This document shows positions 41,381-50,971 of a stretch of 64,000 nt of DNA, piece after piece. The notes under the pieces were generated by a model. The model did no database searches. It was given only the letters and a program-made list of their open reading frames with translations, and was not told where the DNA came from. Source of the DNA: Planomicrobium sp. CPCC 101110 (GTDB lineage: Bacteria > Bacillota > Bacilli > Bacillales_A > Planococcaceae); NCBI RefSeq assembly GCF_007859395.1, contig NZ_VOHD01000003.1, forward strand, positions 1,367,026 to 1,431,025, given 5' to 3'. Made by a program: the position numbers and the translations under genes. Each line of letters starts with the position of its first letter. The first letter of the stretch is position 1.

Positions 41381-43717
41381 GTGCCACGGACTCGTCCAAA
41401 GAAAAAACAACAAGCGAAAACAAAAGCGAAAAAGAAACAGCCGATGCCAATGATTGCATTTGAAATGATCGGCCTTGTATTGATCGGGCTATCCGCCTTC
41501 ATGGCCTTTCAGCTTGGAATCGTCGGGAAGATGCTTTATAACACAGCTGAAATTTTTGTAGGGTATTTGGCTTTCATGGTGCCGCTCGTACTGCTATTTG
41601 CAGCTGTCCATATCATGATCAAGCGCAGCTGGCCCCGCCCTAAGATGAAAACGGCAACAGGCGGCTTTTTCCTGTTCACAGGGACTTTGCTGATATGCCA
41701 TTTGATTTGGGCTGCAGGATCCATACTGCCGATCACGTCAGCCAACGTACTGGCTGAAACGATCAGGGCTACAAAAGTGACCGGTACCATTTGGGAAAGT
41801 TATTCAGCAAGCGGCGGCGGAATTTTAGGGGCCGTCTTGTATTCGATATTCCATGTATTGTTCGCAACTGCAGGCACGTGGATTATTGCGCTTATTTTAT
41901 TGTCCATAGGGGCCATCATTTTAACAGGCAAAACAGCGGCGCCGTTCATTGCAGAAAAAGTGCCAAGCCTGAAACCGTTGATGATCTCTGCACTTGACCG
42001 GTTCCAAAAGAGAAAACCGAAACGGAAAAAAATATCAGCGGCACGCAGCAAACCGGTTCTTGACCAGCCCTTTGAAGTGGACGAACAGCTGGATGACTAT
42101 GAAGAAGATCCGTTGATTGTGCCGGTGGAGCAGCATGATGAACCAATCATTTCAGCGTTCACTGAAAATGTGAAGCCGAAAAAAGCCGAAGTGATGGAAG
42201 AACCGGAAGGACCGGAAGAAGTGATAACCGGTGAAGCGCCGCCGCGCGAAGATGGGGACATCACGTTGATGACGGCTGCGGAAGAATTGGAAAACGAGGA
42301 ATACCAATTGCCTCCGATCAATTTGCTGGCCTTGCCGCCGCATAGCGACCAAAGCGGGGAATATGCCGGCATCCAGAAGAACGCGAAAAAACTTGAGAAG
42401 ACGTTCCAAAGTTTTGGTGTACGGGCGAAAGTGACGCAAGTCCATCTCGGCCCGGCTGTAACAAAATACGAAGTATTGCCGGATACGGGCGTGAAAGTCA
42501 GCAAAATTGTCAGCTTATCCGATGATCTGGCCCTTGCGTTGGCTGCGCGGGACATACGGATCGAAGCTCCCATTCCAGGGAAATCGGCAATCGGAATTGA
42601 AGTGCCAAACAGCGAAGTTGCCGTCGTTTCTTTGAGGGAAGTTCTGGAGTCGGAAGAAAATGACAAACCGGACAAAAAGCTGCTGTTCGGTTTGGGCAGG
42701 GATGTATCCGGCCAGGCCGTAATGACAGAATTGAACAAAATGCCGCATTTATTGGTTGCGGGCTCCACAGGAAGCGGGAAGAGTGTCTGCATCAACGGCA
42801 TCATTACGAGCATCATCATGCGGGCAAAACCGCATGAAGTTAAAATGATGATGATCGATCCGAAAATGGTGGAGTTGAATGTCTATAACGGCATTCCGCA
42901 TCTGCTTGCGCCTGTAGTCACCGATCCCCGGAAAGCGGCCCAGGCGCTGAAAAAAATCGTTTCGGAAATGGAGCGGCGCTATGAACTGTTTTCCCATACC
43001 GGAACACGCAACATCGAAGGGTATAACCATTATGTCCAAACGTTCAATGATGAAAATGAAGAAAAACATCCGAAGTTGCCATATATTGTAGTCATTGTCG
43101 ATGAATTGGCGGATTTGATGATGGTTGCATCAAACGAAGTCGAAGATGCCATCACCCGTATAGCCCAAATGGCGCGGGCGGCAGGTATTCATTTGATCAT
43201 CGCCACACAGCGCCCAAGCGTCAATGTAATCACGGGAGTGATCAAAGCGAACATTCCTTCGCGCATCGCTTTTGCGGTTTCCTCTTCTATCGATTCCCGC
43301 ACCATTCTGGATATGGGCGGAGCGGAGAAACTGCTTGGACGCGGCGATATGTTGTTCCTTGGGGCGGGCCAATCAAAGCCGGTCCGTGTGCAGGGTGCGT
43401 TCCTGTCGGATTCTGAAGTGGAAAAGATTGTGGATTTTTGTATCGAGCAGCAAAAAGCGCAATACCAGGAAGACATGATACCGACCGAAGTTGATGAAAC
43501 GAAAATGGAAGAAGAAACAGATGAAATTTACGATGAAGCTGTACAATTGGTATCCGAAATGCAGACAGCTTCAGTCTCGATGCTGCAGCGGCGATTCCGT
43601 GTCGGATATTCCCGTGCGGCAAGAATCATTGACCAGATGGAACAGCGCGGTGTGGTCGGGCCTTATGAAGGCAGCAAGCCAAGAACGGTATTAGTGCCTA
43701 AACAAGAGGACTATTAA
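41381..43717 (+). CDS. ftsK: DNA translocase FtsK/SpoIIIE
   Basis: FtsK/SpoIIIE proteins are septal ATPases that pump DNA so that the chromosome clears the closing septum. The 778 residues show a basic N-terminus (about 1-22), four membrane segments (about 25-190), an acidic Pro/Glu-rich linker (about 215-310), the alpha/beta motor with Walker A GSTGSGKS (near 463-470) and [11 protein letters not shown], and the C-terminal gamma winged helix ([20 protein letters not shown]) that reads the orienting SRS sequences. The closest relative by sequence memory is SpoIIIE, yet sporulation genes around it are missing, so a general chromosome-segregation role is likely. GTG start after ATGAGGG. Confidence 0.95.
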   Translation: MPRTRPKKKQQAKTKAKKKQPMPMIAFEMIGLVLIGLSAFMAFQLGIVGKMLYNTAEIFVGYLAFMVPLVLLFAAVHIMIKRSWPRPKMKTATGGFFLFTGTLLICHLIWAAGSILPITSANVLAETIRATKVTGTIWESYSASGGGILGAVLYSIFHVLFATAGTWIIALILLSIGAIILTGKTAAPFIAEKVPSLKPLMISALDRFQKRKPKRKKISAARSKPVLDQPFEVDEQLDDYEEDPLIVPVEQHDEPIISAFTENVKPKKAEVMEEPEGPEEVITGEAPPREDGDITLMTAAEELENEEYQLPPINLLALPPHSDQSGEYAGIQKNAKKLEKTFQSFGVRAKVTQVHLGPAVTKYEVLPDTGVKVSKIVSLSDDLALALAARDIRIEAPIPGKSAIGIEVPNSEVAVVSLREVLESEENDKPDKKLLFGLGRDVSGQAVMTELNKMPHLLVAGSTGSGKSVCINGIITSIIMRAKPHEVKMMMIDPKMVELNVYNGIPHLLAPVVTDPRKAAQALKKIVSEMERRYELFSHTGTRNIEGYNHYVQTFNDENEEKHPKLPYIVVIVDELADLMMVASNEVEDAITRIAQMARAAGIHLIIATQRPSVNVITGVIKANIPSRIAFAVSSSIDSRTILDMGGAEKLLGRGDMLFLGAGQSKPVRVQGAFLSDSEVEKIVDFCIEQQKAQYQEDMIPTEVDETKMEEETDEIYDEAVQLVSEMQTASVSMLQRRFRVGYSRAARIIDQMEQRGVVGPYEGSKPRTVLVPKQEDY

Positions 43718-43844
43718 ACCGATAAGGCGAGTTATAGTAGCACATATAATGATTTTTTTGTGGCAGAATATCACATTGAATAATTAGTATGTTATATTAA
43801 TTCGCAAATTTCGACAAAAGTCTATTTATTTCCACTAACTTTAG

Positions 43845-43853
43845 TGTTATAGT
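43845..43853 (+). promoter_or_regulatory. Candidate extended -10 promoter of ymfC
   Basis: TGTTATAGT at 43845-43853, about 65 bases before the ymfC ATG, with a poor TTTATT at -35 spacing (43825). The 43718-43916 gap is otherwise AT-rich, with no gene or terminator I can recognise. Confidence 0.35.
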
Positions 43854-43916
43854 ATTTTTGGTTAGTAGGAATGTTTTACATCAGATGTCTGATCTCTGTC
43901 ATTGGTGGTGAATCTT

Positions 43917-44645
43917 ATGACAATCAAATCGGATCATCGTGCTTTGTATCTCCAAGTGATCGATCGAATGAAGCAGGATATTGCTGCTGGCGTCTACAAA
44001 GAAAAAGAGAAACTGCCGTCAGAATTCGAATTGGCCAAAACACTCGGAGTCAGCCGCGCTACGCTTAGAGAAGCGCTGAGGCTGCTGGAAGAAGACAATA
44101 TCATTATTCGGCGCCATGGAGTAGGCACTTTTGTCAATCCGAAGCCTGTTTTTTCATCAGGCATCGAGCAATTGACCAGTGTGTCCGACATGATCCGCCA
44201 AGCGGGAATGGAACCGGGAGCCATTTATCTGAGCACCACGGAGTCCATTTCTTCGGAAGATGATATAAAACGCTTTCAATGCAGTGGCGATGATACAGTT
44301 ATTAAAATCGAACGGGTCCGTACGGCAAATGGGGAACCTGTCGTCTATTGCATCGACACAGTTCCGTCGGGCTACTTGCCCGATGATTTTTTAGGGCGGA
44401 CAGAAAGTTCTATTTTCTCTGCGTTAGAGGAATCCGGAGATACCCATATTGCCTATGCAGTAACGTTTATTGATGCCATCGGGTACCATGAAGATGCGTC
44501 CCCGATACTGGAATGTGATCCGGAAACCGCATTGCTGGTGTTGAAACAACTCCACTATGATGAAAAAGATCAAGTGGTGCTTTATTCAAAGAACTATTTC
44601 AAAGCTGATAAATTCAGTTTTCATGTAGTTCGTAAACGTGTGTAA
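43917..44645 (+). CDS. ymfC: GntR-family (HutC/UTRA) transcriptional regulator, YmfC-like
   Basis: A DNA-binding regulator with an N-terminal winged helix (residues about 8-75, including [20 protein letters not shown] and RRHGVGTFV) and a C-terminal UTRA ligand-binding domain (from about residue 90, with [17 protein letters not shown]). The 242-residue length is normal for HutC-type proteins. ATG 43917 follows GGTGGTGA. Its ligand is not known. It sits directly upstream of a nucleoside ABC importer (nupNOPQ), 48 bases away with no terminator, so it may sense a nucleoside or related compound; that is inference from context. Confidence 0.85.
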   Translation: MTIKSDHRALYLQVIDRMKQDIAAGVYKEKEKLPSEFELAKTLGVSRATLREALRLLEEDNIIIRRHGVGTFVNPKPVFSSGIEQLTSVSDMIRQAGMEPGAIYLSTTESISSEDDIKRFQCSGDDTVIKIERVRTANGEPVVYCIDTVPSGYLPDDFLGRTESSIFSALEESGDTHIAYAVTFIDAIGYHEDASPILECDPETALLVLKQLHYDEKDQVVLYSKNYFKADKFSFHVVRKRV

Positions 44646-44647
44646 AA

Positions 44648-44656
44648 CAGAAAATT
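44648..44656 (+). promoter_or_regulatory. Possible CodY half-site upstream of nupN
   Basis: CAGAAAATT matches the right half of the CodY consensus AATTTTCWGAAAATT; the left half does not match. It lies between the ymfC stop and nupN. The B. subtilis nupNOPQ operon is CodY-repressed. Confidence 0.25.
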
Positions 44657-44693
44657 CCTGCTACTATGAAAAAATACCTTGGGGGTTATTACA

Positions 44694-45767
44694 TTGACAA
44701 AACGTAAATTTGGTCTGGGCCTATCATTAATGCTTGCTGCAGGAACAATGCTTGCTGCATGCGGCAGCAGCGATGAAGGTTCTTCTACTGGTGGTTCTTC
44801 AGAAAGCGGCGGCGGAGAAGCAAGTGACTTTTCTGTAGCGATGGTTACTGATGTCGGCGGCGTAGATGATAAATCATTCAACCAGTCTGCTTGGGAAGGG
44901 CTTCAGCAGTTTGGGGAAGAAAACGGGCTTAAAAAAGGGAATGGCGGTTTTGACTACCTCCAATCTGCTTCAGATGCGGATTATAACACCAACTTGAACA
45001 ACTTGATCCGCCGTGACTTTGATGTTGTTTTCGGCATCGGCTTCTTGATGGAAGGCGCTATAAAGGAAATTGCTGAACAGCAGCCGGAAGCTCAACTTGC
45101 AATCATTGATGCAGTGGTTGATGCTCCGAACGTAGCCAGCGTATTGTTCAAAGAGCAGGAAGCTGCTTACCTTGCAGGTGTAGCTGCAGCATTGATGACT
45201 GAAACGAATAAAGTTGGATTTGTCGGCGGTATGGAAATTCCGGTAATCGAACGTTTTGAAGCAGGTTTCCTTGAAGGTGTTAAAGCTGTAGACGATACGA
45301 TTGAAGTCGATGTTCAATACACAGGTGCTTTTGATAAAGCGGAATTAGGCAAAACAACTGCGAACCGCATGTATTCTGGCGGAGCGGATATCGTGTTCCA
45401 CGCTGCCGGCGCTACAGGCAACGGTGTTTTCACTGAAGCAAAAGAACGCAAAGAACAAGATCCAGATGCAAATATCTGGGTTATCGGTGTTGATGCTGAC
45501 CAGTACGAAGAAGGCCAAGTGGGCGATGCGAACGTAACATTGACTTCAGCTTTGAAAGAAGTTGACCAAGCGGTAGTCGATATTGCCAACAAAGCGAAAG
45601 CCGGAGAATTCCCGGGCGGTGAAACAGTGGTTTATGGTTTAGCAGAAGACGGAGTCGGCCTTGCTGATCCACGCGGTGCTATTCCAGAAGACAAAATGGC
45701 TCAAATTGAAGAATACAAAGAAAAAATTGCAAGTGGAGAAATTAAAGTTCCAGAAACAGTAGAATAA
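44694..45767 (+). CDS. nupN: BMP-family nucleoside-binding lipoprotein
   Basis: The extracellular substrate-binding lipoprotein of a guanosine/nucleoside ABC importer (B. subtilis NupN/YufN; PnrA-like). The 357-residue precursor has a positively charged signal peptide and lipobox LAAC with the lipidated Cys23, then a Ser/Gly/Glu-rich tether. The mature part begins VAMVTDVGGVDDKSFNQSAWEGL, a hallmark of the BMP family. The start is TTG 44694 after GGGGG; an in-frame TTG at 44679 would place the ribosome binding site inside the gene. A strong terminator follows, before the ATPase gene, so this subunit is probably made in excess. Confidence 0.92.
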   Translation: MTKRKFGLGLSLMLAAGTMLAACGSSDEGSSTGGSSESGGGEASDFSVAMVTDVGGVDDKSFNQSAWEGLQQFGEENGLKKGNGGFDYLQSASDADYNTNLNNLIRRDFDVVFGIGFLMEGAIKEIAEQQPEAQLAIIDAVVDAPNVASVLFKEQEAAYLAGVAAALMTETNKVGFVGGMEIPVIERFEAGFLEGVKAVDDTIEVDVQYTGAFDKAELGKTTANRMYSGGADIVFHAAGATGNGVFTEAKERKEQDPDANIWVIGVDADQYEEGQVGDANVTLTSALKEVDQAVVDIANKAKAGEFPGGETVVYGLAEDGVGLADPRGAIPEDKMAQIEEYKEKIASGEIKVPETVE

Positions 45768-45786
45768 GCCACATTTACTTGCGGTC

Positions 45787-45826
45787 ATCATAAAGACCGG
45801 TTCAGCCGGTCTTTATGATTTTTTTT
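45787..45826 (+). terminator. Strong terminator between nupN and nupO
   Basis: A 14-bp perfect stem, ATCATAAAGACCGG (45787-45800) and CCGGTCTTTATGAT (45806-45819), with TTCAG loop and seven T. Partial readthrough would supply the membrane subunits. Confidence 0.9.
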
Positions 45827-45842
45827 CGTCTAATTTCAGGGA

Positions 45843-45892
45843 AATTAATAGATGAAAGGCTTCTAGCAATGGAAGCCTTTCCTGTATTAATT
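45843..45892 (+). repeat. 50-base near-perfect palindrome upstream of nupO
   Basis: AATTAATA/TATTAATT (45843-45850/45885-45892) encloses GAAAGGCTTC/GAAGCCTTTC (45854-45863/45872-45881), separated by 3-base symmetrical internal loops (GAT/CTG). No T-run follows. It may be an RNA processing or stabilising element, or an operator; function unknown. Confidence 0.6.
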
Positions 45893-45930
45893 AATATAAA
45901 AAGGTACCAGTTTTCGAGGGAGTGAAAACA

Positions 45931-47496
45931 GTGGAATATGTAATCGAAATGCTCAATATCCGAAAAGAATTCGGAACGTTCGTTGCCAATGACAACATTA
46001 CGTTGCAATTGAAAAAAGGCGAAATCCATGCCTTGTTAGGTGAAAATGGTGCAGGAAAGTCAACGTTGATGAACGTTCTTTTCGGCTTATATCAGCCAGA
46101 AGGCGGGGAGATCCGTGTACGCGGTGAGAAAGTGAACATCACAGATCCGAATGTCGCGAACGATTTAGGGATTGGAATGGTTCACCAGCATTTTATGCTG
46201 GTCGAAAATTTTTCGGTAACAGAAAACATTATCTTAGGAAGCGAACCGACCAAATACGGCATCACCAATAAAAAAGATGCAGCAAAAAAAGTGCAGGCAC
46301 TTTCCGAGCAGTATGGCTTGAATGTGGATCCTAATGCCATCATCGAGGATATATCCGTCGGTATGCAGCAGCGTGTTGAAATTTTAAAAACATTATACCG
46401 AGGAGCTGACATTCTGATTTTCGATGAGCCGACAGCATCCCTGACGCCGCAAGAAATTGTCGAATTGATTCAGATCATGAAGCGGCTGATTGCAGAAGGC
46501 AAATCGATTATTTTGATCACCCACAAACTAAAAGAAATCATGGACGTTTCCGACCGCGTTACGGTCATCCGCAAAGGACAAGGCATCGGTACGGTGATCA
46601 CATCCGAGACAAATCCGGATGAACTGGCAGCGCTTATGGTCGGCCGCCAAGTGGAATTCAAGACGAACAAAGGAAAAGCTTCCCCGAAAGAAAATATTTT
46701 AGATGTGAAAGGTTTGACGGTGGAAGATTACCGCGGCGTGGAAAAAGTGAAGAACTTGAGCTTGAACGTCCGCCAAGGCGAAATTGTCGGGATTGCAGGA
46801 ATTGATGGCAACGGACAGACGGAATTGATCGAAGCGATTACCGGCCTCCGGAAAGTGAAGAGCGGGACCGTTTCAATCCATGGGAAAGACATTACAAACT
46901 TAAAACCACGCCGAGTTACAGAAGCTGGAGTGGGACATATTCCACAAGACCGGCACAAGCACGGATTGGTATTGGATTTCCCGATCGGGCACAACATTTC
47001 CTTGCAGACCTATTATAAAGGGCCGATTTCAAAATCAGGAATCATCGATTACGATAAAATCGAGAAAAAAGCGCTGGAAATTATTGAGGCTTATGATGTC
47101 CGGACACAAGGGCCACATACTCCGGCACGGGCATTATCAGGAGGGAACCAGCAAAAAGCGATCATCGGGCGCGAAGTCGACCGCAATCCGGAGCTATTGA
47201 TCGCGGCACTTCCTACGCGCGGACTTGATGTAGGCGCGATCGAATTTATCCATAGCCGCTTGATTGAACAGCGCGACAACGGCAAAGCTGTTCTACTAAT
47301 ATCGTTCGAGCTGGATGAAGTTATGAATGTTTCCGATCGCATAGCAGTAATCCACGATGGGGAAATCGTGGACGTCGTTCTTCCGGAAGAAACGACCGAG
47401 CAGCAGCTTGGGTTGTTGATGGCGGGCCATCACATCCGCGAAAATAACAAAGCAGATGGTTTGACGAAGAGAGGTGGGGATCAGCATGTCGAATAG
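45931..47496 (+). CDS. nupO: Nucleoside ABC importer, ATP-binding protein
   Basis: The ATPase subunit of the nucleoside importer, of the double-domain sugar/nucleoside class. The 521 residues have a first ABC domain with Walker A GENGAGKST, the signature ISVGMQQR and FDEPTASLTP, and a second domain with a non-canonical P-loop (GIDGNGQTE) but a good signature ALSGGNQQK, the usual asymmetry of this class. The start is GTG 45931 (MEYVIEMLNIRKEFG), after CGAGGGAG; an in-frame GTG at 45922 overlaps that site. Its end overlaps nupP by 11 bases. Confidence 0.94.
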   Translation: MEYVIEMLNIRKEFGTFVANDNITLQLKKGEIHALLGENGAGKSTLMNVLFGLYQPEGGEIRVRGEKVNITDPNVANDLGIGMVHQHFMLVENFSVTENIILGSEPTKYGITNKKDAAKKVQALSEQYGLNVDPNAIIEDISVGMQQRVEILKTLYRGADILIFDEPTASLTPQEIVELIQIMKRLIAEGKSIILITHKLKEIMDVSDRVTVIRKGQGIGTVITSETNPDELAALMVGRQVEFKTNKGKASPKENILDVKGLTVEDYRGVEKVKNLSLNVRQGEIVGIAGIDGNGQTELIEAITGLRKVKSGTVSIHGKDITNLKPRRVTEAGVGHIPQDRHKHGLVLDFPIGHNISLQTYYKGPISKSGIIDYDKIEKKALEIIEAYDVRTQGPHTPARALSGGNQQKAIIGREVDRNPELLIAALPTRGLDVGAIEFIHSRLIEQRDNGKAVLLISFELDEVMNVSDRIAVIHDGEIVDVVLPEETTEQQLGLLMAGHHIRENNKADGLTKRGGDQHVE

Positions 47497-48532
47497 AGCA
47501 ATAAATCTACTGGTCCCGATTGTTTCCGTTATATTAGGGCTAGTAGTCGGCGCGATTATCATGCTTATCAGCGGCTTTGATCCGCTAGCCGGATATTTGG
47601 CGCTTTGGAATGGGATTTTTGGTGACCTGTATACAATTGGAGAAACAATCCGGCAAATCACCCCTTATATATTAGCGGGCCTTGCAGTAGCATTCGCTTT
47701 CCGTTCGGGATTGTTTAATATCGGTGTTGAAGGGCAATTGATTGTTGGCTGGTTTGCAGCTGCATACGTAGGAATGGCAGTAGAATTGCCAAAAGTCATC
47801 CACTTGCCCCTGGCTATTCTGGCTGCGGCAGTGGCAGGCGGGCTTTGGGGATTTATACCGGGATTGCTTAAGGCAAAGTTTCATGTACATGAAGTTATCG
47901 TAACGATTATGATGAATTACATCGCATTGCATACAACGAATGCATTGATTAAAACTGTATCAGACGGCGGCGACAGCACAGAGCCGGTTTTCGCAAGCGC
48001 ATCATTGCGTTCCGAGTTTTTCGAGAATCTGACTGATTTCTCCCGCCTTCATTATGGAATTTTTGTGGCGCTCGCAATGGTTTTGGTAATGTGGTTCATC
48101 TTGGATAAGACCACGCTCGGCTTTGAATTAAAAGCAGTAGGCTTTAACCAGAATGCTTCTCAATATGCAGGAATGAATGTCAACAAAAACATCATCCTGG
48201 CAATGGTCATCTCAGGCGCTTTCGCCGGCCTTGGCGGTGCGATGGAAGCCCTTGGAACATTCGAGTATGTTTCGTCCAAGGGCGGTTTCACCGGTATCGG
48301 CTTTGACGGCATCGCGGTCGCCTTGTTGGGCATGAATACACCGCTTGGCGTAATTTTCGGCGCCACTTTATTCGGTTCCCTGAAATATGGCGCACTGAAC
48401 ATGCCGAATGCCGCCGGGATACCAATAGAAATTGTGGAAATCGTCATCGCGGTCATTATTTTCTTCGTAGCTTCTGGCTACGTAATCCGCTGGCTTCTGC
48501 AGCGGGCAGCTATTAAGAAGGAGGCGAAGTAA
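47486..48532 (+). CDS. nupP: Nucleoside ABC importer, permease 1
   Basis: One of two membrane subunits of the importer. The 348-residue protein has about nine or ten hydrophobic segments and the branched-chain/ribose-type permease core (ISGAFAGLGGAMEALGTFEY), with the conserved GLFNIGVEGQLIVGWF near residue 75. ATG 47486 lies inside the end of nupO, with GAGGTGGGG as ribosome binding site. nupQ begins one base after its stop. Confidence 0.94.
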   Translation: MSNRAINLLVPIVSVILGLVVGAIIMLISGFDPLAGYLALWNGIFGDLYTIGETIRQITPYILAGLAVAFAFRSGLFNIGVEGQLIVGWFAAAYVGMAVELPKVIHLPLAILAAAVAGGLWGFIPGLLKAKFHVHEVIVTIMMNYIALHTTNALIKTVSDGGDSTEPVFASASLRSEFFENLTDFSRLHYGIFVALAMVLVMWFILDKTTLGFELKAVGFNQNASQYAGMNVNKNIILAMVISGAFAGLGGAMEALGTFEYVSSKGGFTGIGFDGIAVALLGMNTPLGVIFGATLFGSLKYGALNMPNAAGIPIEIVEIVIAVIIFFVASGYVIRWLLQRAAIKKEAK

Positions 48533-48533
48533 T

Positions 48534-49493
48534 ATGAGTTTCTTGGAAGTTTTGTATTTCATCGTTCCTTCGGCGATATTTTACGCAGCTCCACTTATTT
48601 TTGTAGCAATAGGCGGGGTCTTCTCGGAAAGATCTGGAGTCGTCAATATCGGACTTGAAGGTCTTATGGTTATCGGGGCCTTTATCGGAATCTTGTTCAA
48701 CTTGTTTTTCGCGGATATGTTCGGAGGGGCAACGCCTTGGCTTGCCTTGGTTGCTGCTATGGTCGCCGCGCTCTTGTTATCACTCCTGCACGCGGTCGCT
48801 TCTATATCTTTCCGTGCGGATCAAGTAGTATCAGGGGTAGCCATCAACTTGTTGGCCATCGCCTTAGCGTTGTATTTGGTCCAGAAAATTTTTGGCAAAG
48901 GCCAGACGGATTTCATCACAGAACGCTTTGGGCGTTATAATGTGCCATTCTTGCAGGATATCCCGCTTATTGGCCCTATGTTCTTCAAATCCGTTTATAA
49001 TACGTCCATTTTAGCGATTGTCGTTGCCATCCTCGCTTGGTTCGTCATTTACAAAACGCCATTCGGCTTGCGTCTGCGTTCAGTCGGAGAACATCCGATG
49101 GCTGCTGATACGATGGGGATCAATGTGAGTAAAATGCGTTATGTTGCGGTTATGATCTCAGGAGCACTGGCCGGTATTGGCGGGGCAATCTATGCCCAGA
49201 CGATTTCCGGCGACTTCGGCCATGCAACAATCAACGGCCAAGGATTCATGGCGCTTGCGGCAATGATTTTCGGCAAGTGGCATCCGCTTGGCGCGATGGG
49301 AGCAGCAATCTTTTTCGGATTTGCCCAATCATTAAGTATTGCGGGTCCATCCATCCCTTATGTCCAGGAAATTCCAAGTGTGTTTTTATTGATTCTTCCT
49401 TACGTGCTTACGATTTTAGCACTGGCCGGTTTTATTGGCCGCGCCAATGCACCAAAAGCGAGCGGGAAGCCCTATATTAAAGGTGAACGCTAA
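48534..49493 (+). CDS. nupQ: Nucleoside ABC importer, permease 2
   Basis: The second membrane subunit, 319 residues with about eight or nine hydrophobic segments. GVVNIGLEGLMVIGAFIG near residue 35 and ISGALAGIGGAIYAQTISG near 205 mirror the same boxes in NupP, so the two permeases are paralogues. The start is ATG after AAGGAGG. A compact hairpin terminator closes the operon. With nupN and nupO, the importer is complete. Confidence 0.94.
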   Translation: MSFLEVLYFIVPSAIFYAAPLIFVAIGGVFSERSGVVNIGLEGLMVIGAFIGILFNLFFADMFGGATPWLALVAAMVAALLLSLLHAVASISFRADQVVSGVAINLLAIALALYLVQKIFGKGQTDFITERFGRYNVPFLQDIPLIGPMFFKSVYNTSILAIVVAILAWFVIYKTPFGLRLRSVGEHPMAADTMGINVSKMRYVAVMISGALAGIGGAIYAQTISGDFGHATINGQGFMALAAMIFGKWHPLGAMGAAIFFGFAQSLSIAGPSIPYVQEIPSVFLLILPYVLTILALAGFIGRANAPKASGKPYIKGER

Positions 49494-49500
49494 TCTATCA

Positions 49501-49530
49501 AAAAAGCCGTCGTTGCGACGGCTTTTTTTT
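49501..49530 (+). terminator. Rho-independent terminator after nupQ
   Basis: AAAAGCCGTCG (49502-49512) pairs with CGACGGCTTTT (49516-49526) around TTG, with eight T. Confidence 0.85.
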
Positions 49531-49590
49531 ATGCCCGAAAAGAGAAGCTGGCAGCGTACGGAATCTGATCCGGCATCTGCAGATTGTCGA

Positions 49591-49630
49591 CTCCAGCACT
49601 TGTCGGAACTGAACAGACGCTTCCGCTTTT
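49591..49630 (+). repeat. Degenerate copy of the intergenic repeat seen at 58.3 kb
   Basis: These 40 bases, beginning CTCCAGCACTTGTCGGAACT, match 58340-58379 at 36 of 40 positions by my own alignment. The first half of the larger element is not recognisable here. It lies between the nupQ terminator and the ymfF promoter. Confidence 0.75.
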
Positions 49631-49636
49631 CTTTAT

Positions 49637-49666
49637 TTGCAATTAGCGGAAAAGGTTCGGTATAGT
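49637..49666 (+). promoter_or_regulatory. Predicted promoter of the ymfF operon
   Basis: TTGCAA (49637-49642) and TATAGT (49661-49666), 18-bp spacer, immediately after the repeat copy and 30 bases before ymfF. Confidence 0.5.
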
Positions 49667-49696
49667 TAGAAGATGAACGATGAGAGGGGATTTTGC

Positions 49697-50971
49697 ATGT
49701 TTCAGACGATAAATGTGGCTAAAGGCGTGAATGTGCACGTTAATCAAACTACACAATTCAAGACGATAAATTTTTCAATCCGGTTCAAGGATAAATTGAC
49801 GAAAGAAAAAGCGTCTGCACGATCGGTTTTGGCGAACGTCCTTCAGCACAGCAATGAAGTATATCCTTCCCACACCGCTTTGCGGATGGTGCTGGATGAC
49901 CTGTATGGAACTTCGTTGTATATGGATTCCACAAAAAGAGGAAACGAGCATATTGTCACTTTAAACGTTGAAACGGTCAATGACGAGTATTTATCGGAAA
50001 GCGGCGTTTTGGAAAAAGTGATGAACTTGATGTACATTGTCCTGTTCAAGCCGAATTTCGAAGCCGGTTTGTTCAAACAATCCATATTTGAAAGGGAAAA
50101 AAGCGCCATCAAAGAACGGATTGAATCGGTATTTGATGAAAAGACCCGCTATGCGCAACAGCGGATGCTGGAACATGCTTTGCCAGACCACCCGGCTTCA
50201 ATCAGCCCGAACGGAACAATTGATGATGTGGAAAGTGTGACCAACGAACTGCTGGTGGCGGAATACCGCACCATGATTGAAGAAAATGAAATCGAAATTT
50301 ATGCTGTCGGCGATATCCAGCCTGAAACGGTCGCTTCTTACATCCGTGAATTTTTCCATTTCGGCGACCGTGAGAAGCCGATTGCAGCGCCTCCGCTTGA
50401 GTTGAAAAAGCCGGAAGAGCCGCACGTGCGGGAATTTGAAGTTATGAAGCAAGGGAAACTTCATTTGGCATTCTATACGCCTGTCACCTTCAAAGATGAA
50501 AAATTCCCGATCATGCAATTGATGAATGGTGTTTTGGGAGGTTATGCCCATTCTAAATTGTTTGTAAATATCCGTGAAAAAGAAAGCATGGCTTATTATG
50601 TGTCCAGCTCCTATGCTTCTCAGTTCGGCTTGTTGTTTGTTCTTGCAGGAATTGATGCGAATCTGGAGGAAAAAGCGGTCAAGCTGATTCTCGAGCAATT
50701 GGAAGAAGTGAAAAAAGGCAATATAACCGACACAGAACTCGACCAGACAAAAGCATTGCTGACCAATCAGCTCAAAGAAGCGCTCGATTCGGCCCGCGGC
50801 CAAATCGAAATATATGATCAATACATGGAGTTGTCGGATTCTTTTGAACCGGAAGACCTCATCAAGAGATGGAAGAATGTCACAAAAGAAGATATTGCCG
50901 CAGTGGCCCAGGACATTTCATTGGAAATGACGTACTTCTTATCAGGCAAAGAGGAGGATTCAGATGAATAA
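49697..50971 (+). CDS. ymfF: M16-family protein without zinc motif (YmfF-like)
   Basis: A pitrilysin-fold protein that lacks the HXXEH zinc motif; the equivalent stretch reads SARSVLANVLQHS. It therefore looks like the non-catalytic partner of the next gene product, as with mitochondrial processing peptidase alpha/beta. The 424 residues include the helix SAHS-type segment GGYAHSKLFVNIREKESMAYYVSS typical of M16 C-terminal repeats. ATG 49697 follows GAGAGGGG; an in-frame ATG at 49673 has none. It overlaps ymfH by eight bases. The substrate is unknown. Confidence 0.85.
   Translation: MFQTINVAKGVNVHVNQTTQFKTINFSIRFKDKLTKEKASARSVLANVLQHSNEVYPSHTALRMVLDDLYGTSLYMDSTKRGNEHIVTLNVETVNDEYLSESGVLEKVMNLMYIVLFKPNFEAGLFKQSIFEREKSAIKERIESVFDEKTRYAQQRMLEHALPDHPASISPNGTIDDVESVTNELLVAEYRTMIEENEIEIYAVGDIQPETVASYIREFFHFGDREKPIAAPPLELKKPEEPHVREFEVMKQGKLHLAFYTPVTFKDEKFPIMQLMNGVLGGYAHSKLFVNIREKESMAYYVSSSYASQFGLLFVLAGIDANLEEKAVKLILEQLEEVKKGNITDTELDQTKALLTNQLKEALDSARGQIEIYDQYMELSDSFEPEDLIKRWKNVTKEDIAAVAQDISLEMTYFLSGKEEDSDE

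Noticed and set aside
42097..42819. Long reverse-strand frame (240 codons) opposite ftsK, and similar ones at 7337-7975, 23814-24431, 25353-25976 and 50198-50821
   Set aside because: Each lies wholly opposite a well-supported gene, has no family resemblance or ribosome binding site, and is the expected by-product of codon bias on the + strand.
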